This document shows, one piece after another, positions 9,201-19,157 of a DNA stretch of 64,000 bases; position 1 is the first letter of the stretch, and the number at the start of each line of letters is the position of its first letter. The position numbers were made by a program, and so were the translations under genes. The stretch is from TMED14 sp038145075. Lineage in GTDB: Bacteria; Bacteroidota; Bacteroidia; Flavobacteriales; Schleiferiaceae. Under the pieces are notes generated by a model. The model ran no database searches. It was not told the DNA's origin and saw only the letters and a list, made by a program, of their open reading frames with translations. The DNA lies in NCBI GenBank assembly GCA_038145075.1, contig JAYQOY010000002.1, forward strand, positions 8,192 to 72,191. Direction: 5' to 3'.

Positions 9201-10576
9201 TTAGGCTGGAAGGCTTGGATACCCAAGCGGTGCAGCGTCGGAGCACGGTTCAGAAGAACGGGGTGGCCCTTCATCACGTTTTCCAAGATGTCCCATACAA
9301 CGGCTTCGCGCTTGTCGATGATCTTCTTTGCAGACTTCACCGTTTTCACGATTCCGCGCTCGATCAACTTGCGAACGATAAAGGGCTTGTACAGCTCAGC
9401 GGCCATATCCTTGGGTAGACCACATTCGTGGAGCTTCAAATCAGGACCAATAACGATGACCGAACGTGCCGAATAGTCTACACGCTTACCCAACAGGTTC
9501 TGACGGAAGCGGCCTTGCTTGCCTTTCAAGCTGTCGCTCAAAGACTTCAAAGGACGGTTGCTCTCCGTCTTCACGGCACTGGCCTTGCGGGTGTTGTCAA
9601 ACAAGCTATCTACAGACTCTTGCAACATGCGCTTTTCGTTGCGCAGGATGACCTCGGGGGCCTTGATCTCCAACAAACGCTTCAAACGGTTGTTGCGGAT
9701 GATCACACGGCGGTAGAGATCGTTCAAGTCAGACGTAGCGAAGCGGCCACCGTCCAAGGGCACCAAGGGGCGCAATTCGGGCGGGATGACGGGAACTACC
9801 TTGATGACCATCCACTCGGGCTTGTTCTCCAAGCGAGCGTTGGCGTCGCGCATAGCCTCCACCACTTGCAAACGCTTGAGGGCTTCCTGCTTGCGCTGCT
9901 GAGAGGTTTCGCGGCTTGCACGGTCGCGCAGGTCGTAGGACATGGCGTCCAAGTCCAAACGCTGCAACAACATCAACAACGCTTCAGCGCCCATTTTGGC
10001 GATGAACTTGTTGGGGTCGTTGTCGTCCAAGTACTGGTTTTCCATGGGCAAGCGGTCCAAGGCGTCGAGGTACTCCTCTTCGGTCAAGAACTGCATGTGC
10101 TCAAAGGCATTGCCTTCGTTGTCTACGGCCTCACCCGTCTGAATGACGATGTAACGCTCGTAGTAAATGATCATGTCCAACTTCTTCGTGGGGATGCCCA
10201 AGAGGTAACCCAACTTATTGGGCAATGAGCGGAAGTACCAGATGTGGGCCACGGGCACGACCAAGCTGATGTGGCCGATGCGCTCGCGACGCACTTTCTT
10301 TTCGGTGACTTCTACCCCACAACGGTCACACACGATGCCCTTGTAACGGATACGCTTGTACTTGCCACAGGCACATTCGAAGTCCTTTACAGGACCGAAG
10401 ATGCGCTCGCAGAACAATCCGTCGCGTTCGGGCTTGTGAGTGCGGTAGTTGATCGTTTCGGGCTTCAACACTTCACCGCTAGAGCGCTCCAGAAGGAATT
10501 CGGGAGACGCCAAGCCGATCGTGATCGAGTCAAAGCTGCCGGAGGTTTGCTGTTCAATTTTACGCATGGTATTCAA
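6263..10576 (-). CDS. rpoC: DNA-directed RNA polymerase subunit beta'
   Basis: A 1437-residue catalytic subunit of RNA polymerase. The N-terminal zinc site is visible (CACGKYKRIRYKGIVCDRCG). The active-site Mg-binding loop NADFDGDQMAVH is intact, and a second zinc cluster appears around CESKRGICAKCYGRNL. The length agrees with Bacteroidota RpoC. Start is uncertain between Met1 and Met4 (MNTMRKIE). It follows rpoB by 22 bases on the same strand. Confidence 0.99.
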   Translation of the reverse strand: MNTMRKIEQQTSGSFDSITIGLASPEFLLERSSGEVLKPETINYRTHKPERDGLFCERIFGPVKDFECACGKYKRIRYKGIVCDRCGVEVTEKKVRRERIGHISLVVPVAHIWYFRSLPNKLGYLLGIPTKKLDMIIYYERYIVIQTGEAVDNEGNAFEHMQFLTEEEYLDALDRLPMENQYLDDNDPNKFIAKMGAEALLMLLQRLDLDAMSYDLRDRASRETSQQRKQEALKRLQVVEAMRDANARLENKPEWMVIKVVPVIPPELRPLVPLDGGRFATSDLNDLYRRVIIRNNRLKRLLEIKAPEVILRNEKRMLQESVDSLFDNTRKASAVKTESNRPLKSLSDSLKGKQGRFRQNLLGKRVDYSARSVIVIGPDLKLHECGLPKDMAAELYKPFIVRKLIERGIVKTVKSAKKIIDKREAVVWDILENVMKGHPVLLNRAPTLHRLGIQAFQPKMIEGKAIQLHPLTCTAFNADFDGDQMAVHLPLGPAAILEAQILMLASHNILNPANGSPITVPSQDMVLGLYYMTKAKRNLPGDPVKGEGMTFYSAEEVNIAYNEKRVDLNAYVKVRTLVDGANGELEYKVIETSVGRVLFNQVVPKEVGFINELLTKKALRDIIARILTRTDVPRTAKFLDDMKDLGYSNAFRGGLSFSLGDIQVPEIKTNLISDANSEVESILMNYNMGLITNNERYNQVIDVWTNANARLTQAAMSQLISDRQGFNPIYMMLDSGARGSKEQIRQLSGMRGLMAKPQKSGSSGGEIIENPIISNFKEGLSILEYFISTHGARKGLADTALKTADAGYLTRRLHDVAQDVIVNEDDCGTLRGLEIQALRKNEEVVETLKERIAGRVSLANVIDPLTGETYVQAGEMISDLIADKIEVSPIEMVEVRSPLTCESKRGICAKCYGRNLATAKGVQTGEAVGVIAAQSIGEPGTQLTLRTFHVGGTAGNVSEISSLTAKFDGVLEFEEVRTVASVTAEGEDAEIVIGRTGEMRIVDAKTGIAVMTGNIPYGSTLMLKTGAKVKKGDVICTWDPYNAVIISEHAGKIAYQDIVQGVTYKVEIDEQTGFQDKVISESRNKKLVPMLQVVDKKGNEIKHYTLPVGAHLMVDEGEEIKAGKVLVKIPRKGAKAGDITGGLPRVTELFEARNPSNPAVVAEIDGTVSYGKIKRGNREIIIESRTGEQRKYLINLAKQILVQENDFVRAGAPLSDGAITPADILAIQGPTAVQEYLVNEIQEVYRLQGVKINDKHFEVIVRQMMRKVEIVDGGDTSFLEGHLEHTTDFILENDSIFDKKVVVEAGDSESLKPGMMITARRLRDENSLLKRLDKALVEARDAQPATARLVLQGITRASLQTKSWVSAASFQETTKVLNEAAIAAKVDTLDGLKENVIVGHRIPAGTGLKRYYTSVVGSKDEYEQMMSKQTVDLEPAE

Positions 10577-10598
10577 AATGAGGTTGCCGATGAACGGA

Positions 10599-13500
10599 TT
10601 AGTCTAAGGATACTTTCAAGCCGAGGCCTTGCAACTCATGGAGCAAGACATTGAAGGATTCGGGAATACCAGGTTCTGGCATTCGGTCGCCCTTCACAAT
10701 GGCTTCGTACGTCTTCGCACGTCCAACGACGTCGTCCGACTTCACCGTCAAGATTTCGCGCAGGATGTTGGATGCACCGAATGCTTCCAAAGCCCACACT
10801 TCCATCTCACCGAAACGCTGTCCACCGAACTGTGCCTTACCACCCAACGGCTGCTGCGTGATGAGCGAGTACGGTCCAATAGAACGCGCGTGCATCTTAT
10901 CGTCCACCATGTGGCCGAGTTTCAACATGTAAATCACCCCTACGGTCGCCTTCTGATCGAATGGCGCACCGGTGCCACCGTCGTACAACTGGGTATGTCC
11001 AAACATGGGGATACCGGCTGCTTCCGTGTGCTGGGTGATTTCATCCAAGGTCGCACCATCAAAAATGGGGGTCGCGAATTTCTGACCGGTCTTCAATCCC
11101 GCCCAACCGAGTACGGTTTCGTAGATCTGACCGATGTTCATACGCGAGGGTACGCCCAAGGGGTTCAAGACGATGTCCACAGGGGTTCCGTCCTCCAAGA
11201 ATGGCATGTCTTCCTGACGTACAATCTTGGCAACGATACCCTTGTTACCGTGGCGACCTGCCATCTTATCACCCACCTTCAGCTTGCGCTTCTTAGCGAT
11301 GATAACCTTAGCCATTTTCACGATACCTGCGGGGAGCTCATCGCCCACGCTGATGGTGAACTTGCGGCGGCGGTATACACCAGCCACGTCGCTCACTTTG
11401 ATCTTGTAGTTGTGCAACAAGGTGTCGATGAGCTTGTTCTTCTCATCGTCCGTGGTCCAAGTACCACCGGTCAAGTGCGTGTAGTCCTCAACGGCATTCA
11501 ACACTTTCAAGGTGAACTTGGTGCCTTTTGGAATGACCTCCTCGTTCAAGTCGTTGGTCACACCTTGTGCGGTTTTGCCGCTCACCAACTTGGAAAGTTT
11601 GTCGATGAAGGTGGTGCGGATTTCCTCCAACTGCGCATTGAATTCGAGCTCGAGTGCTTCCAATTCCTCCTTGTCGCGGGCACGCTGGCGCTTGTCCTTC
11701 ATGCTGCGGCTGAACAACTTCTTGTCGATGATGACACCGCTCAAAGAAGGTGAAGCCTTCAAAGAAGCGTCTTTAACGTCACCGGCTTTGTCGCCGAAGA
11801 TGGCGCGAAGCAGTTTCTCCTCAGGTGAAGGATCGCTCTCCCCTTTTGGCGTGATCTTACCGATCAAAATGTCGCCGGGGTTCACTTCTGCACCTATGCG
11901 GATGATTCCGTTCTCGTCCAAATCCTTAGTCGCTTCCTCGCTCACGTTCGGAATGTCCGAGGTCAACTCTTCCATGCCCAACTTGGTGTCGCGAACGTCC
12001 AAGGTGTACTCGTCAATGTGAATGGAGGTAAAGATGTCTTCGCGAACGACGCGCTCGTTGATCACGATAGCATCCTCGAAGTTGTATCCTTTCCAAGGCA
12101 TGAAGGCCACCAACAGGTTGCGGCCCAAAGCCAATTCACCGCCTTGCGTCGCGTAGCCCTCACAAAGAACCTGGCCACGGTCCACGCGCTCGCCTTTCGA
12201 AACGATAGGCTTGAGGTTGATGGTCGTGCTTTGGTTGGTCTTGAGGAACTTGGTCAAGGGGTAGGACTTCGTCGCAGACTCGAAGCTGACGAGCTCGTCT
12301 TCTTCGGTGCGGTCGTACTCAATCACAATCTCATTGGCATCGACGTAACGCACGGTACCAGGACCTTCTGCGTTCACCAACACCCGTGAATCGTGAGCCA
12401 CTTGACGCTCCAAACCGGTTCCCACAATGGGAGACTCGGGGCGGAGCAAAGGCACCGCCTGGCGCATCATGTTTGAGCCCATCAACGCACGGTTGGCGTC
12501 GTCGTGCTCCAAGAAGGGAATCAAGGAAGCAGAAATAGAGGCAATCTGGTTGGGAGCAACGTCCATCAAATCCACGCTCGCAGGCTCCACCACAGGGAAG
12601 TCACCTTCGTCACGTGCTTTGATTCGGTCGTTCACAAACGTGCCGTTTTGGTTCAAAGGCGCGTTGGCCTGTGCAATCACCTTCGCTTCCTCTTCTTCTG
12701 CAGAGAGGTAAACGGGCGCTGCATCCAACTTCACTTTGCCGTCAGCTACCTCGCGGTAAGGCGTCTCAATGAAGCCCATGCCGTTCACCTTGGCGAAGAC
12801 ACACAAGGAAGAAATCAAACCGATGTTGGGTCCTTCAGGGGTCTCAATGGGGCAAAGGCGGCCATAGTGCGTGTAGTGTACGTCACGTACTTCGAAGCCT
12901 GCGCGCTCGCGGCTCAAACCACCGGGTCCGAGTGCTGAGAGACGACGCTTGTGCGTGATCTCTGACAAGGGGTTGGTTTGGTCCATGAACTGGCTCAGCT
13001 GGTTCGTTCCAAAGAACGAATTGATCACTGAGCTAAGCGTTTTGGCGTTGATCAAGTCGATCGGCGTAAATACCTCGTTGTCGCGCACGTTCATTCGCTC
13101 ACGGATGGTACGAGCCATGCGGGCTAAGCCCACGCCAAACTGGTTAGCCATTTGCTCACCTACCGTACGAACACGGCGGTTGGACAAGTGGTCTATGTCG
13201 TCGATTTCAGCCTTAGAGTTGATCAACTCGATCAAGTACTTGATGATCGAAATGATGTCCTCCTTGGTCAAAACTTGCTTCTCCTTCTCAATTTCGAGGT
13301 TGAGCTTCTTGTTGAGGCGGTAACGACCCACCTCACCCAAGCTGTAACGCTGCTCGGAGAAGAAGAGTTTGTCAATGATGCCACGCGCGGTCTCCTCATC
13401 GGGCGGTTCAGCATTGCGCAATTGACGGTAGATATGCTCCACAGCCTCGATTTCCGAGTTAGTGGGGTCTTTCTGCAGGGTGTTGTAAATGATGGAGAAC

Positions 13501-14405
13501 TCGCCTTCAACGATGTCTTCTTTGTGCAACAGGATGGTCGCCACTTCGGCTTCCAAGATCATGTCCACGTGCTCCTTCTCCAGGATGGTGTCACGGTCCA
13601 AAATCACTTCGTTGCGCTCGATAGACACCACTTCGCCGGTATCCTCATCTACGAAATCTTCAATCCAGGTCTTGAGGACACGTGCGGCCAATTTGCGGCC
13701 AACGGTGCGCTTCAAGCCCGCCTTAGAAACTTTCACTTCTTCAGCCAGGTCAAAGATTTCCAAAATATCCTTGTCGCGTTCGTAGCCGATAGCGCGGAAC
13801 AAGGTGGTCACGGGCAACTTCTTCTTACGGTCGATGTACGCATACATCACGTTGTTGATGTCCGTGGCAAATTCAATCCAGCTTCCCTTGAAAGGAATCA
13901 CACGAGCCGAGTACAACTTGGTGCCGTTCGCGTGGAAGCTCTGGCCAAAGAAGACACCGGGCGAACGGTGAAGCTGGGATACGATGACGCGTTCTGCACC
14001 GTTCACAATGAAGGTGCCGCGTGGAGTCATGTAGGGAATAGTACCCAAGTACACATCCTGGACAATGGTTTCAAAGTCCTCGTGCTCGGGGTCCGTACAG
14101 TACAATTTTAGGCGTGCCTTGAGGGGTACGCTGAAAGTAAGCCCGCGCTCGATGCATTCCATCTCGCTGTAACGGGGGGGATCGACGAAGTAGTCGATGA
14201 ATTCCAACACAAACTGGTTGCGGGAATCCGTGATGGGGAAGTTTTCGTTGAAGGTTTTGAAAAGGCCTTCATTGGATCGATCCTCAGGTTTGGTATCGAT
14301 CTGAAAAAAATCCCGGAACGACTTGATTTGGATATCAAGAAAATCCGGGCAATCCGCCTGTGCGAAGGTTGAGGAGAAATTGATTCGCGGTTGAACGTGC
14401 GCCAT
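10599..14405 (-). CDS. rpoB: DNA-directed RNA polymerase subunit beta
   Basis: A 1268-residue beta subunit. The rifampicin-binding region reads FFGTNQLSQFMDQTNPLSEI followed by HKRRLSALGPGGLSRERAGF, with no obvious resistance substitution. The C-terminal HGNKG motif and the GGKAQFGGQRFGEMEVWALE segment are intact. It lies 99 bases downstream of rplL, separated by a large hairpin that may attenuate transcription into rpoBC. Confidence 0.99.
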   Translation of the reverse strand: MAHVQPRINFSSTFAQADCPDFLDIQIKSFRDFFQIDTKPEDRSNEGLFKTFNENFPITDSRNQFVLEFIDYFVDPPRYSEMECIERGLTFSVPLKARLKLYCTDPEHEDFETIVQDVYLGTIPYMTPRGTFIVNGAERVIVSQLHRSPGVFFGQSFHANGTKLYSARVIPFKGSWIEFATDINNVMYAYIDRKKKLPVTTLFRAIGYERDKDILEIFDLAEEVKVSKAGLKRTVGRKLAARVLKTWIEDFVDEDTGEVVSIERNEVILDRDTILEKEHVDMILEAEVATILLHKEDIVEGEFSIIYNTLQKDPTNSEIEAVEHIYRQLRNAEPPDEETARGIIDKLFFSEQRYSLGEVGRYRLNKKLNLEIEKEKQVLTKEDIISIIKYLIELINSKAEIDDIDHLSNRRVRTVGEQMANQFGVGLARMARTIRERMNVRDNEVFTPIDLINAKTLSSVINSFFGTNQLSQFMDQTNPLSEITHKRRLSALGPGGLSRERAGFEVRDVHYTHYGRLCPIETPEGPNIGLISSLCVFAKVNGMGFIETPYREVADGKVKLDAAPVYLSAEEEEAKVIAQANAPLNQNGTFVNDRIKARDEGDFPVVEPASVDLMDVAPNQIASISASLIPFLEHDDANRALMGSNMMRQAVPLLRPESPIVGTGLERQVAHDSRVLVNAEGPGTVRYVDANEIVIEYDRTEEDELVSFESATKSYPLTKFLKTNQSTTINLKPIVSKGERVDRGQVLCEGYATQGGELALGRNLLVAFMPWKGYNFEDAIVINERVVREDIFTSIHIDEYTLDVRDTKLGMEELTSDIPNVSEEATKDLDENGIIRIGAEVNPGDILIGKITPKGESDPSPEEKLLRAIFGDKAGDVKDASLKASPSLSGVIIDKKLFSRSMKDKRQRARDKEELEALELEFNAQLEEIRTTFIDKLSKLVSGKTAQGVTNDLNEEVIPKGTKFTLKVLNAVEDYTHLTGGTWTTDDEKNKLIDTLLHNYKIKVSDVAGVYRRRKFTISVGDELPAGIVKMAKVIIAKKRKLKVGDKMAGRHGNKGIVAKIVRQEDMPFLEDGTPVDIVLNPLGVPSRMNIGQIYETVLGWAGLKTGQKFATPIFDGATLDEITQHTEAAGIPMFGHTQLYDGGTGAPFDQKATVGVIYMLKLGHMVDDKMHARSIGPYSLITQQPLGGKAQFGGQRFGEMEVWALEAFGASNILREILTVKSDDVVGRAKTYEAIVKGDRMPEPGIPESFNVLLHELQGLGLKVSLD

Positions 14406-14446
14406 GGAGCTCGACAGATTGATGAATATGATTTGAAATACGAAAA

Positions 14447-14484
14447 GGTTTAGGCCTTGAAACAGCGTTTCAAGGGCCTAAACC
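14447..14484 (-). promoter_or_regulatory. Large hairpin between rplL and rpoB, putative attenuator
   Basis: Arms GGTTTAGGCC-TTGAAAC and GTTTCAA-G-GGCCTAAACC pair over 17 bp with one bulged G and a three-base loop. On the transcribed strand the stem is followed by only four U, making a weak terminator. In E. coli the same interval holds an attenuator and an RNase III site that set the ratio of ribosomal protein to polymerase synthesis. An equivalent role here is inferred from position. Confidence 0.7.
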
Positions 14485-14504
14485 TGAGGGTTTTAAGAGA
14501 ACTC

Positions 14505-14885
14505 TTACTTGAGCTCTACTTCAGCACCAGCCTCTTCAAGTTGCTTCTTGAGGGCTTCTGCTTCGTCTTTGCTAACGCCTTCCTTGATAGGAGCAGGTGC
14601 AGCATCAACAGCGTCCTTAGCTTCTTTCAAGCCAAGACCAGTCAATTCTTTAACTACCTTAACAACAGCAAGTTTAGAAGCACCTGCGTTCTTCAAGATA
14701 ACGTCGAAAGAAGATTTCTCTTCAGCGGCGCCTTCGCCACCGCCAGCAGCAGGACCAGCAGCAACTGCAACAGCAGCAGCAGCGGGCTCAATGCCGTATT
14801 CTTCTTTCAAGTAGGTTGCCAATTCATTGACTTCCTTCACGGTCAAGTTGACCAATGAGTCTCCGAGGGATTTGATATCAGCCAT
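14505..14885 (-). CDS. rplL: Ribosomal protein bL12 (L7/L12)
   Basis: A 126-residue stalk protein. The N-terminal dimerisation domain (about 1-35) and an Ala/Gly-rich hinge (about 36-55) precede the C-terminal factor-binding domain (FDVILKNAGASKLAVVKVVK, then GLGLKEAKDAVDAAP). It recruits translation GTPases to the ribosome. It lies 67 bases after rplJ and upstream of the rpoB leader hairpin. Confidence 0.98.
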   Translation of the reverse strand: MADIKSLGDSLVNLTVKEVNELATYLKEEYGIEPAAAAVAVAAGPAAGGGEGAAEEKSSFDVILKNAGASKLAVVKVVKELTGLGLKEAKDAVDAAPAPIKEGVSKDEAEALKKQLEEAGAEVELK

Positions 14886-14952
14886 TTTTGGTTGAGTTTG
14901 AGAGTTTTCGATTTAAAAAAGCACGTAGTGGAAGCGTGAGTGCGTACAGAGG

Positions 14953-15477
14953 TTAGGAGTTGCGCTCTTCCAGCGCCTTGATCAAACCAGCAATGGTTTG
15001 ACCACCATTTCCTTGAAGACCAGAAAGCACATTCTTGATTGGGCTCTGCAATAGCAGGATAACATCCCCGATCAGTTCATTCTTAGACTTCAAGTTCGTG
15101 AGTACATCAAGCTGAGTATCACCAATGAAGATGGCTTCCTCAACATAGGCTCCTTTCAAGATGGGCTTGGGGCTCTTCTTGCGGAATTCCTTGATCAATT
15201 TTGCCGGAGCGTTACCCGCTTCTGCAATCATGATGCTTGAGTTGCCCTTGAGGATGCTAGAAAGCTCACCAAAGTCTTTGGTAGAGCGCTCCATAGCCTT
15301 CGCCAAGAGGGCGTTTTTCACCACCGTCATCTTGATGTCTGCTTTGTGGCAGGCACGGCGCAAATTGCTCGTGTTTTCTGCATCCAAACCAGCGATGTCC
15401 GTGATGTACACCGTAGCCGTGGATTCCAAGGCTGCAGTGATGTCTTCGATCAATTGATTTTTTTCTTCGCGCGTCAT
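14953..15477 (-). CDS. rplJ: Ribosomal protein uL10
   Basis: A 174-residue protein that anchors L7/L12 dimers to the 50S stalk. Typical N-terminal features are TREEKNQLIEDITAALEST and ADIKMTVVKNALLAKAM. The C-terminal helix carries the L12-binding region. It starts 12 bases after rplA ends and precedes rplL in the conserved order. Confidence 0.97.
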   Translation of the reverse strand: MTREEKNQLIEDITAALESTATVYITDIAGLDAENTSNLRRACHKADIKMTVVKNALLAKAMERSTKDFGELSSILKGNSSIMIAEAGNAPAKLIKEFRKKSPKPILKGAYVEEAIFIGDTQLDVLTNLKSKNELIGDVILLLQSPIKNVLSGLQGNGGQTIAGLIKALEERNS

Positions 15478-15489
15478 GGGACTATCTCA

Positions 15490-16179
15490 TTAAGCGTTTT
15501 TGGCTTCAACGGGTACACCAGGGCCCATGGTGGGGCTCAGCGTAATGCTCTTGATGTAGGTGCCCTTGGCAGAGGTAGGCTTCAATCGAACCAAAGTCTT
15601 GATGACTTCGTCAGCGTTCTCTTTGATCTGCTCTGCGCTAAATGACACCTTGCCAATGCCGGCGTGTACGATGCCATAACGGTCCACTTTAAAATCAATC
15701 TTACCGGCTTTAACTTCTGTAACTGCTTTAGCTACATCCATTGTTACCGTACCAGTCTTGGGGTTAGGCATCAAGCCGCGTGGACCCAGGATTCGGCCCA
15801 AGGGACCCAATTTGCCCATCGCTGCAGGAACCGTGATGATTACATCTACATCGGTCCAACCTGACTTGATCTTGTCCAAGTACTCGTCCATACCCACGTA
15901 ATCCGCGCCAGCCTCTTTGGCTTCCGCTTCTTTGTCGGGGGTTACCAAGGCCAAAACGCGAACGGTCTTACCCGTGCCGTTGGGGAGGCTAACCACACCG
16001 CGTACCATTTGATTGGCTTTACGGGGATCCACACCCAAACGAACGGCTAAATCAACCGAACCGTCAAACTTGGTGGTGCTAACTTCTTTAACCAAGGCAG
16101 AAGCCTCGTCCAAAGAATAGAATTTGCCGGGAACAATTTTCTCCTGGGCGGCTTTTGCCTTTTTAGTCAACTTTGCCAT
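15490..16179 (-). CDS. rplA: Ribosomal protein uL1
   Basis: A 229-residue L1 protein of usual length. Conserved segments are GSVDLAVRLGVDPRKANQMV, LPNGTGKTVRVLAL and GPRGLMPNPKTGTV. It binds 23S rRNA at the E-site stalk; in many bacteria L1 also represses its own rplKA mRNA. It follows rplK by 9 bases. Confidence 0.98.
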   Translation of the reverse strand: MAKLTKKAKAAQEKIVPGKFYSLDEASALVKEVSTTKFDGSVDLAVRLGVDPRKANQMVRGVVSLPNGTGKTVRVLALVTPDKEAEAKEAGADYVGMDEYLDKIKSGWTDVDVIITVPAAMGKLGPLGRILGPRGLMPNPKTGTVTMDVAKAVTEVKAGKIDFKVDRYGIVHAGIGKVSFSAEQIKENADEVIKTLVRLKPTSAKGTYIKSITLSPTMGPGVPVEAKNA

Positions 16180-16188
16180 GATTCAGAA

Positions 16189-16632
16189 TTAATTGTTGCT
16201 CGGTTTAGTTCCTGTAACCGTGAGGCCCATGCTACGAGCAGTACCCGCTACCATGGACATCGCAGAGTCAATCGTGAAGCAGTTCAGATCGACCATTTTA
16301 TCTTCAGCTATAGCCTGAACTTGCGCCCAAGTCACCTTGCCCACTTTCTCGCGGTTAGGTACACCTGATCCGCCCTTCAGTTTTGCCGCTTCCAATAATT
16401 GAACAGCCACTGGGGGTTGCTTTACGATGAAATCAAAGGACTTGTCTGTGTATACCGTAATGACAACGGGCAACAGCTTGCCTTGCTTTTCTTGCGTACG
16501 TGCGTTGAACTGCTTGCAGAATTCCATGATGTTCACGCCCTTCGCACCCAAGGCAGGACCTACGGGAGGAGAAGGGTTCGCGGCGCCACCACGGACTTGC
16601 AGCTTGATCAGTGCACTGATTTCTTTCGCCAT
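16189..16632 (-). CDS. rplK: Ribosomal protein uL11
   Basis: A 147-residue protein of the GTPase-associated centre. The N-terminal PSPPVGPALGAKGVNIMEFC segment and the C-terminal rRNA-binding domain (AQVQAIAEDKMVDLN, GTARSMGLTVTG) are present. It is the first of the rplKAJL-rpoBC genes and lies 91 bases downstream of nusG. Confidence 0.98.
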   Translation of the reverse strand: MAKEISALIKLQVRGGAANPSPPVGPALGAKGVNIMEFCKQFNARTQEKQGKLLPVVITVYTDKSFDFIVKQPPVAVQLLEAAKLKGGSGVPNREKVGKVTWAQVQAIAEDKMVDLNCFTIDSAMSMVAGTARSMGLTVTGTKPSNN

Positions 16633-16723
16633 TTTCTGTTGTTCGTATTTGCTTTATTTGACAGCTTCATGTTCTGCAGTAGTTGGAAGCTCTACTTTAG
16701 AACGAACGGGAGCTCACACCGTT

Positions 16724-17272
16724 TTAACTTTCTTTCTCAACTTGCATGAAGCTCAATTCCAGCGGAGTACGACGGCCAAAGATTTTGACCATGACCTCTA
16801 GCTTGCGCTTGTCTTCATGAATTTTTTCAATGGTTCCCACAAAATCGCGGAAGGGACCGTCGATGACCTTCACCGACTCTCCCAGGACAAATGGAATGGC
16901 CACCTGCTCAGCAGATTCTGCCAATTCATCCACTTTACCCAACATACGGTTGACTTCTGCCAATCGCAGTGGAGTAGGTTCGCCGCCCTTCGTCTCCCCT
17001 AGGAAACCAATGACGCCGGGAATGTTTTTAAGCGTGTGCACAAATTCGCCGGTCAAGATGGCTTCCACCATGATGTACCCGGGGAAGAAGTTGCGCTCTT
17101 TAAGCACCTTCTTGCCGTTGCGGATTTGGTAAACTTTTTCCGTAGGGATAAGCACCTGACCCAACAAATCGGTCATGCCCGTGCGGGCCATTTCCGTTTC
17201 GATGTAGTGTTTGGTCTTCGTTTCCTGACCACTAATGGCCCGAACTACATACCACTTCATTCCTTCGCTCAT
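16724..17272 (-). CDS. nusG: Transcription termination/antitermination protein NusG
   Basis: A 182-residue NusG with the NGN domain at about 5-110 (KWYVVRAISGQETKTKHYIE, FFPGYIMVEA, PGVIGFLGETKGGEP) and a C-terminal KOW domain at about 125-180 (VKVIDGPFRDFVGTIEKI). It links RNA polymerase to Rho or the ribosome. The ATG at 17272 (MSEGMKWYVV) was chosen over upstream starts because it gives the standard N-terminus and begins 4 bases after the secE stop. Confidence 0.97.
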   Translation of the reverse strand: MSEGMKWYVVRAISGQETKTKHYIETEMARTGMTDLLGQVLIPTEKVYQIRNGKKVLKERNFFPGYIMVEAILTGEFVHTLKNIPGVIGFLGETKGGEPTPLRLAEVNRMLGKVDELAESAEQVAIPFVLGESVKVIDGPFRDFVGTIEKIHEDKRKLEVMVKIFGRRTPLELSFMQVEKES

Positions 17273-17276
17273 GAGA

Positions 17277-17471
17277 TTAGGCAAAAAGCGTGTAAATGAA
17301 GTCGAACACTTGGGTGATGACCTTGTCCATGGCAAAAATGGCCAGCGCAAATACCAAAGACCCTGCGATGACCACCAAGGTGCTCTTTTGCAAGCTGATC
17401 CATGTAGGCCACGTCACGCGGTGCATGAATTCAGAATAGGACTCTTTCAGATATTGACGAATTGTTTCCAT
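17277..17471 (-). CDS. secE: Preprotein translocase subunit SecE
   Basis: A 64-residue SecE of the short, single-helix type. An amphipathic N-terminal segment (YLKESYSEFMHRVTWPTWIS) carries the conserved VTWP, followed by one transmembrane helix (about 31-52). It stabilises SecY in the inner membrane. The start at 17471 (METIRQYL) excludes an upstream reading that runs into tRNA-Trp. It lies between tRNA-Trp and nusG. Confidence 0.96.
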   Translation of the reverse strand: METIRQYLKESYSEFMHRVTWPTWISLQKSTLVVIAGSLVFALAIFAMDKVITQVFDFIYTLFA

Positions 17472-17498
17472 GGTATTCCCTTGGTTTGACGTTTTAAG

Positions 17499-17569
17499 CA
17501 CGGGTGGAGAGATTCGAACTCCCATCAATGGTTTTGGAGACCACTATTCTACCCTTGAACTACACCCGT
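17499..17569 (-). tRNA. tRNA-Trp (anticodon CCA)
   Basis: A 71-base cloverleaf with acceptor arms ACGGGTG / CACCCGT, anticodon CCA and discriminator G, the identity base for Trp. The 3' CCA is not encoded. It lies between the tuf terminator and secE, 27 bases before the secE start. Confidence 0.97.
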
Positions 17570-17575
17570 AGATGG

Positions 17576-17605
17576 AAAAAGGCATCCCGGAAAATCCGGG
17601 ATACC
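17576..17605 (-). terminator. Rho-independent terminator after tuf
   Basis: On the minus strand a stem of about 11 bp with an ATCCCGGA / TCCGGGAT core and a three-base loop is followed by five T. It lies 23 bases past the tuf stop and directly in front of tRNA-Trp, so tRNA-Trp and secE-nusG depend on read-through or an unseen promoter. Confidence 0.85.
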
Positions 17606-17628
17606 TTACTTCCTTCTTTGATGTACAA

Positions 17629-18816
<1,188 letters not shown>

Positions 18817-18865
18817 TTGTTTTAAAGATTAAGTGATTGAACCCAAAGAAAGAAGTCGTTAAGAG

Positions 18866-18937
18866 AGCCAATGAGGGGAATTGAACCCCTGACCTTTTCC
18901 TTACCAAGGAAACGCTCTACCCCTGAGCTACATCGGC
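18866..18937 (-). tRNA. tRNA-Thr (anticodon GGT)
   Basis: A 72-base cloverleaf with acceptor arms GCCGATG / CATTGGC (one G-T pair), anticodon GGT in the loop TTGGTAA, and discriminator T. No encoded CCA. Last tRNA before tuf. Confidence 0.97.
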
Positions 18938-18949
18938 TGATGTCTTGTG

Positions 18950-19022
18950 AGCGGAAGACGGGGTTCGAACCCGCGACCCTCAGCTTGGAAGGCTGATGCT
19001 CTACCAACTGAGCTACTTCCGC
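18950..19022 (-). tRNA. tRNA-Gly (anticodon TCC)
   Basis: A 73-base cloverleaf with acceptor arms GCGGAAG / CTTCCGC, anticodon TCC in the loop CTTCCAA, and discriminator T. No encoded CCA. It is 12 bases from tRNA-Thr(GGT). Confidence 0.97.
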
Positions 19023-19032
19023 AAAATGCGTG

Positions 19033-19114
19033 TGGGAGTGGATGGACTCGAACCACCGATGTCTTCCGACGACAGATTTACAGTCTGCTGCAATAGCCAC
19101 TATGCGACACTCCC
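19033..19114 (-). tRNA. tRNA-Tyr (anticodon GTA)
   Basis: An 82-base class II tRNA with a long variable arm, acceptor arms GGGAGTG / CACTCCC, anticodon GTA and discriminator A. No encoded CCA. It is 10 bases from tRNA-Gly. Confidence 0.97.
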
Positions 19115-19157
19115 TTACTTGCCCTTAAAATTTGACACACGTCTGAAGACTGCTTCG

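Noticed and set aside
13152..14111. 319-codon plus-strand ORF opposite rpoB
   Set aside because: It is a shadow of the highly conserved rpoB with no independent support.
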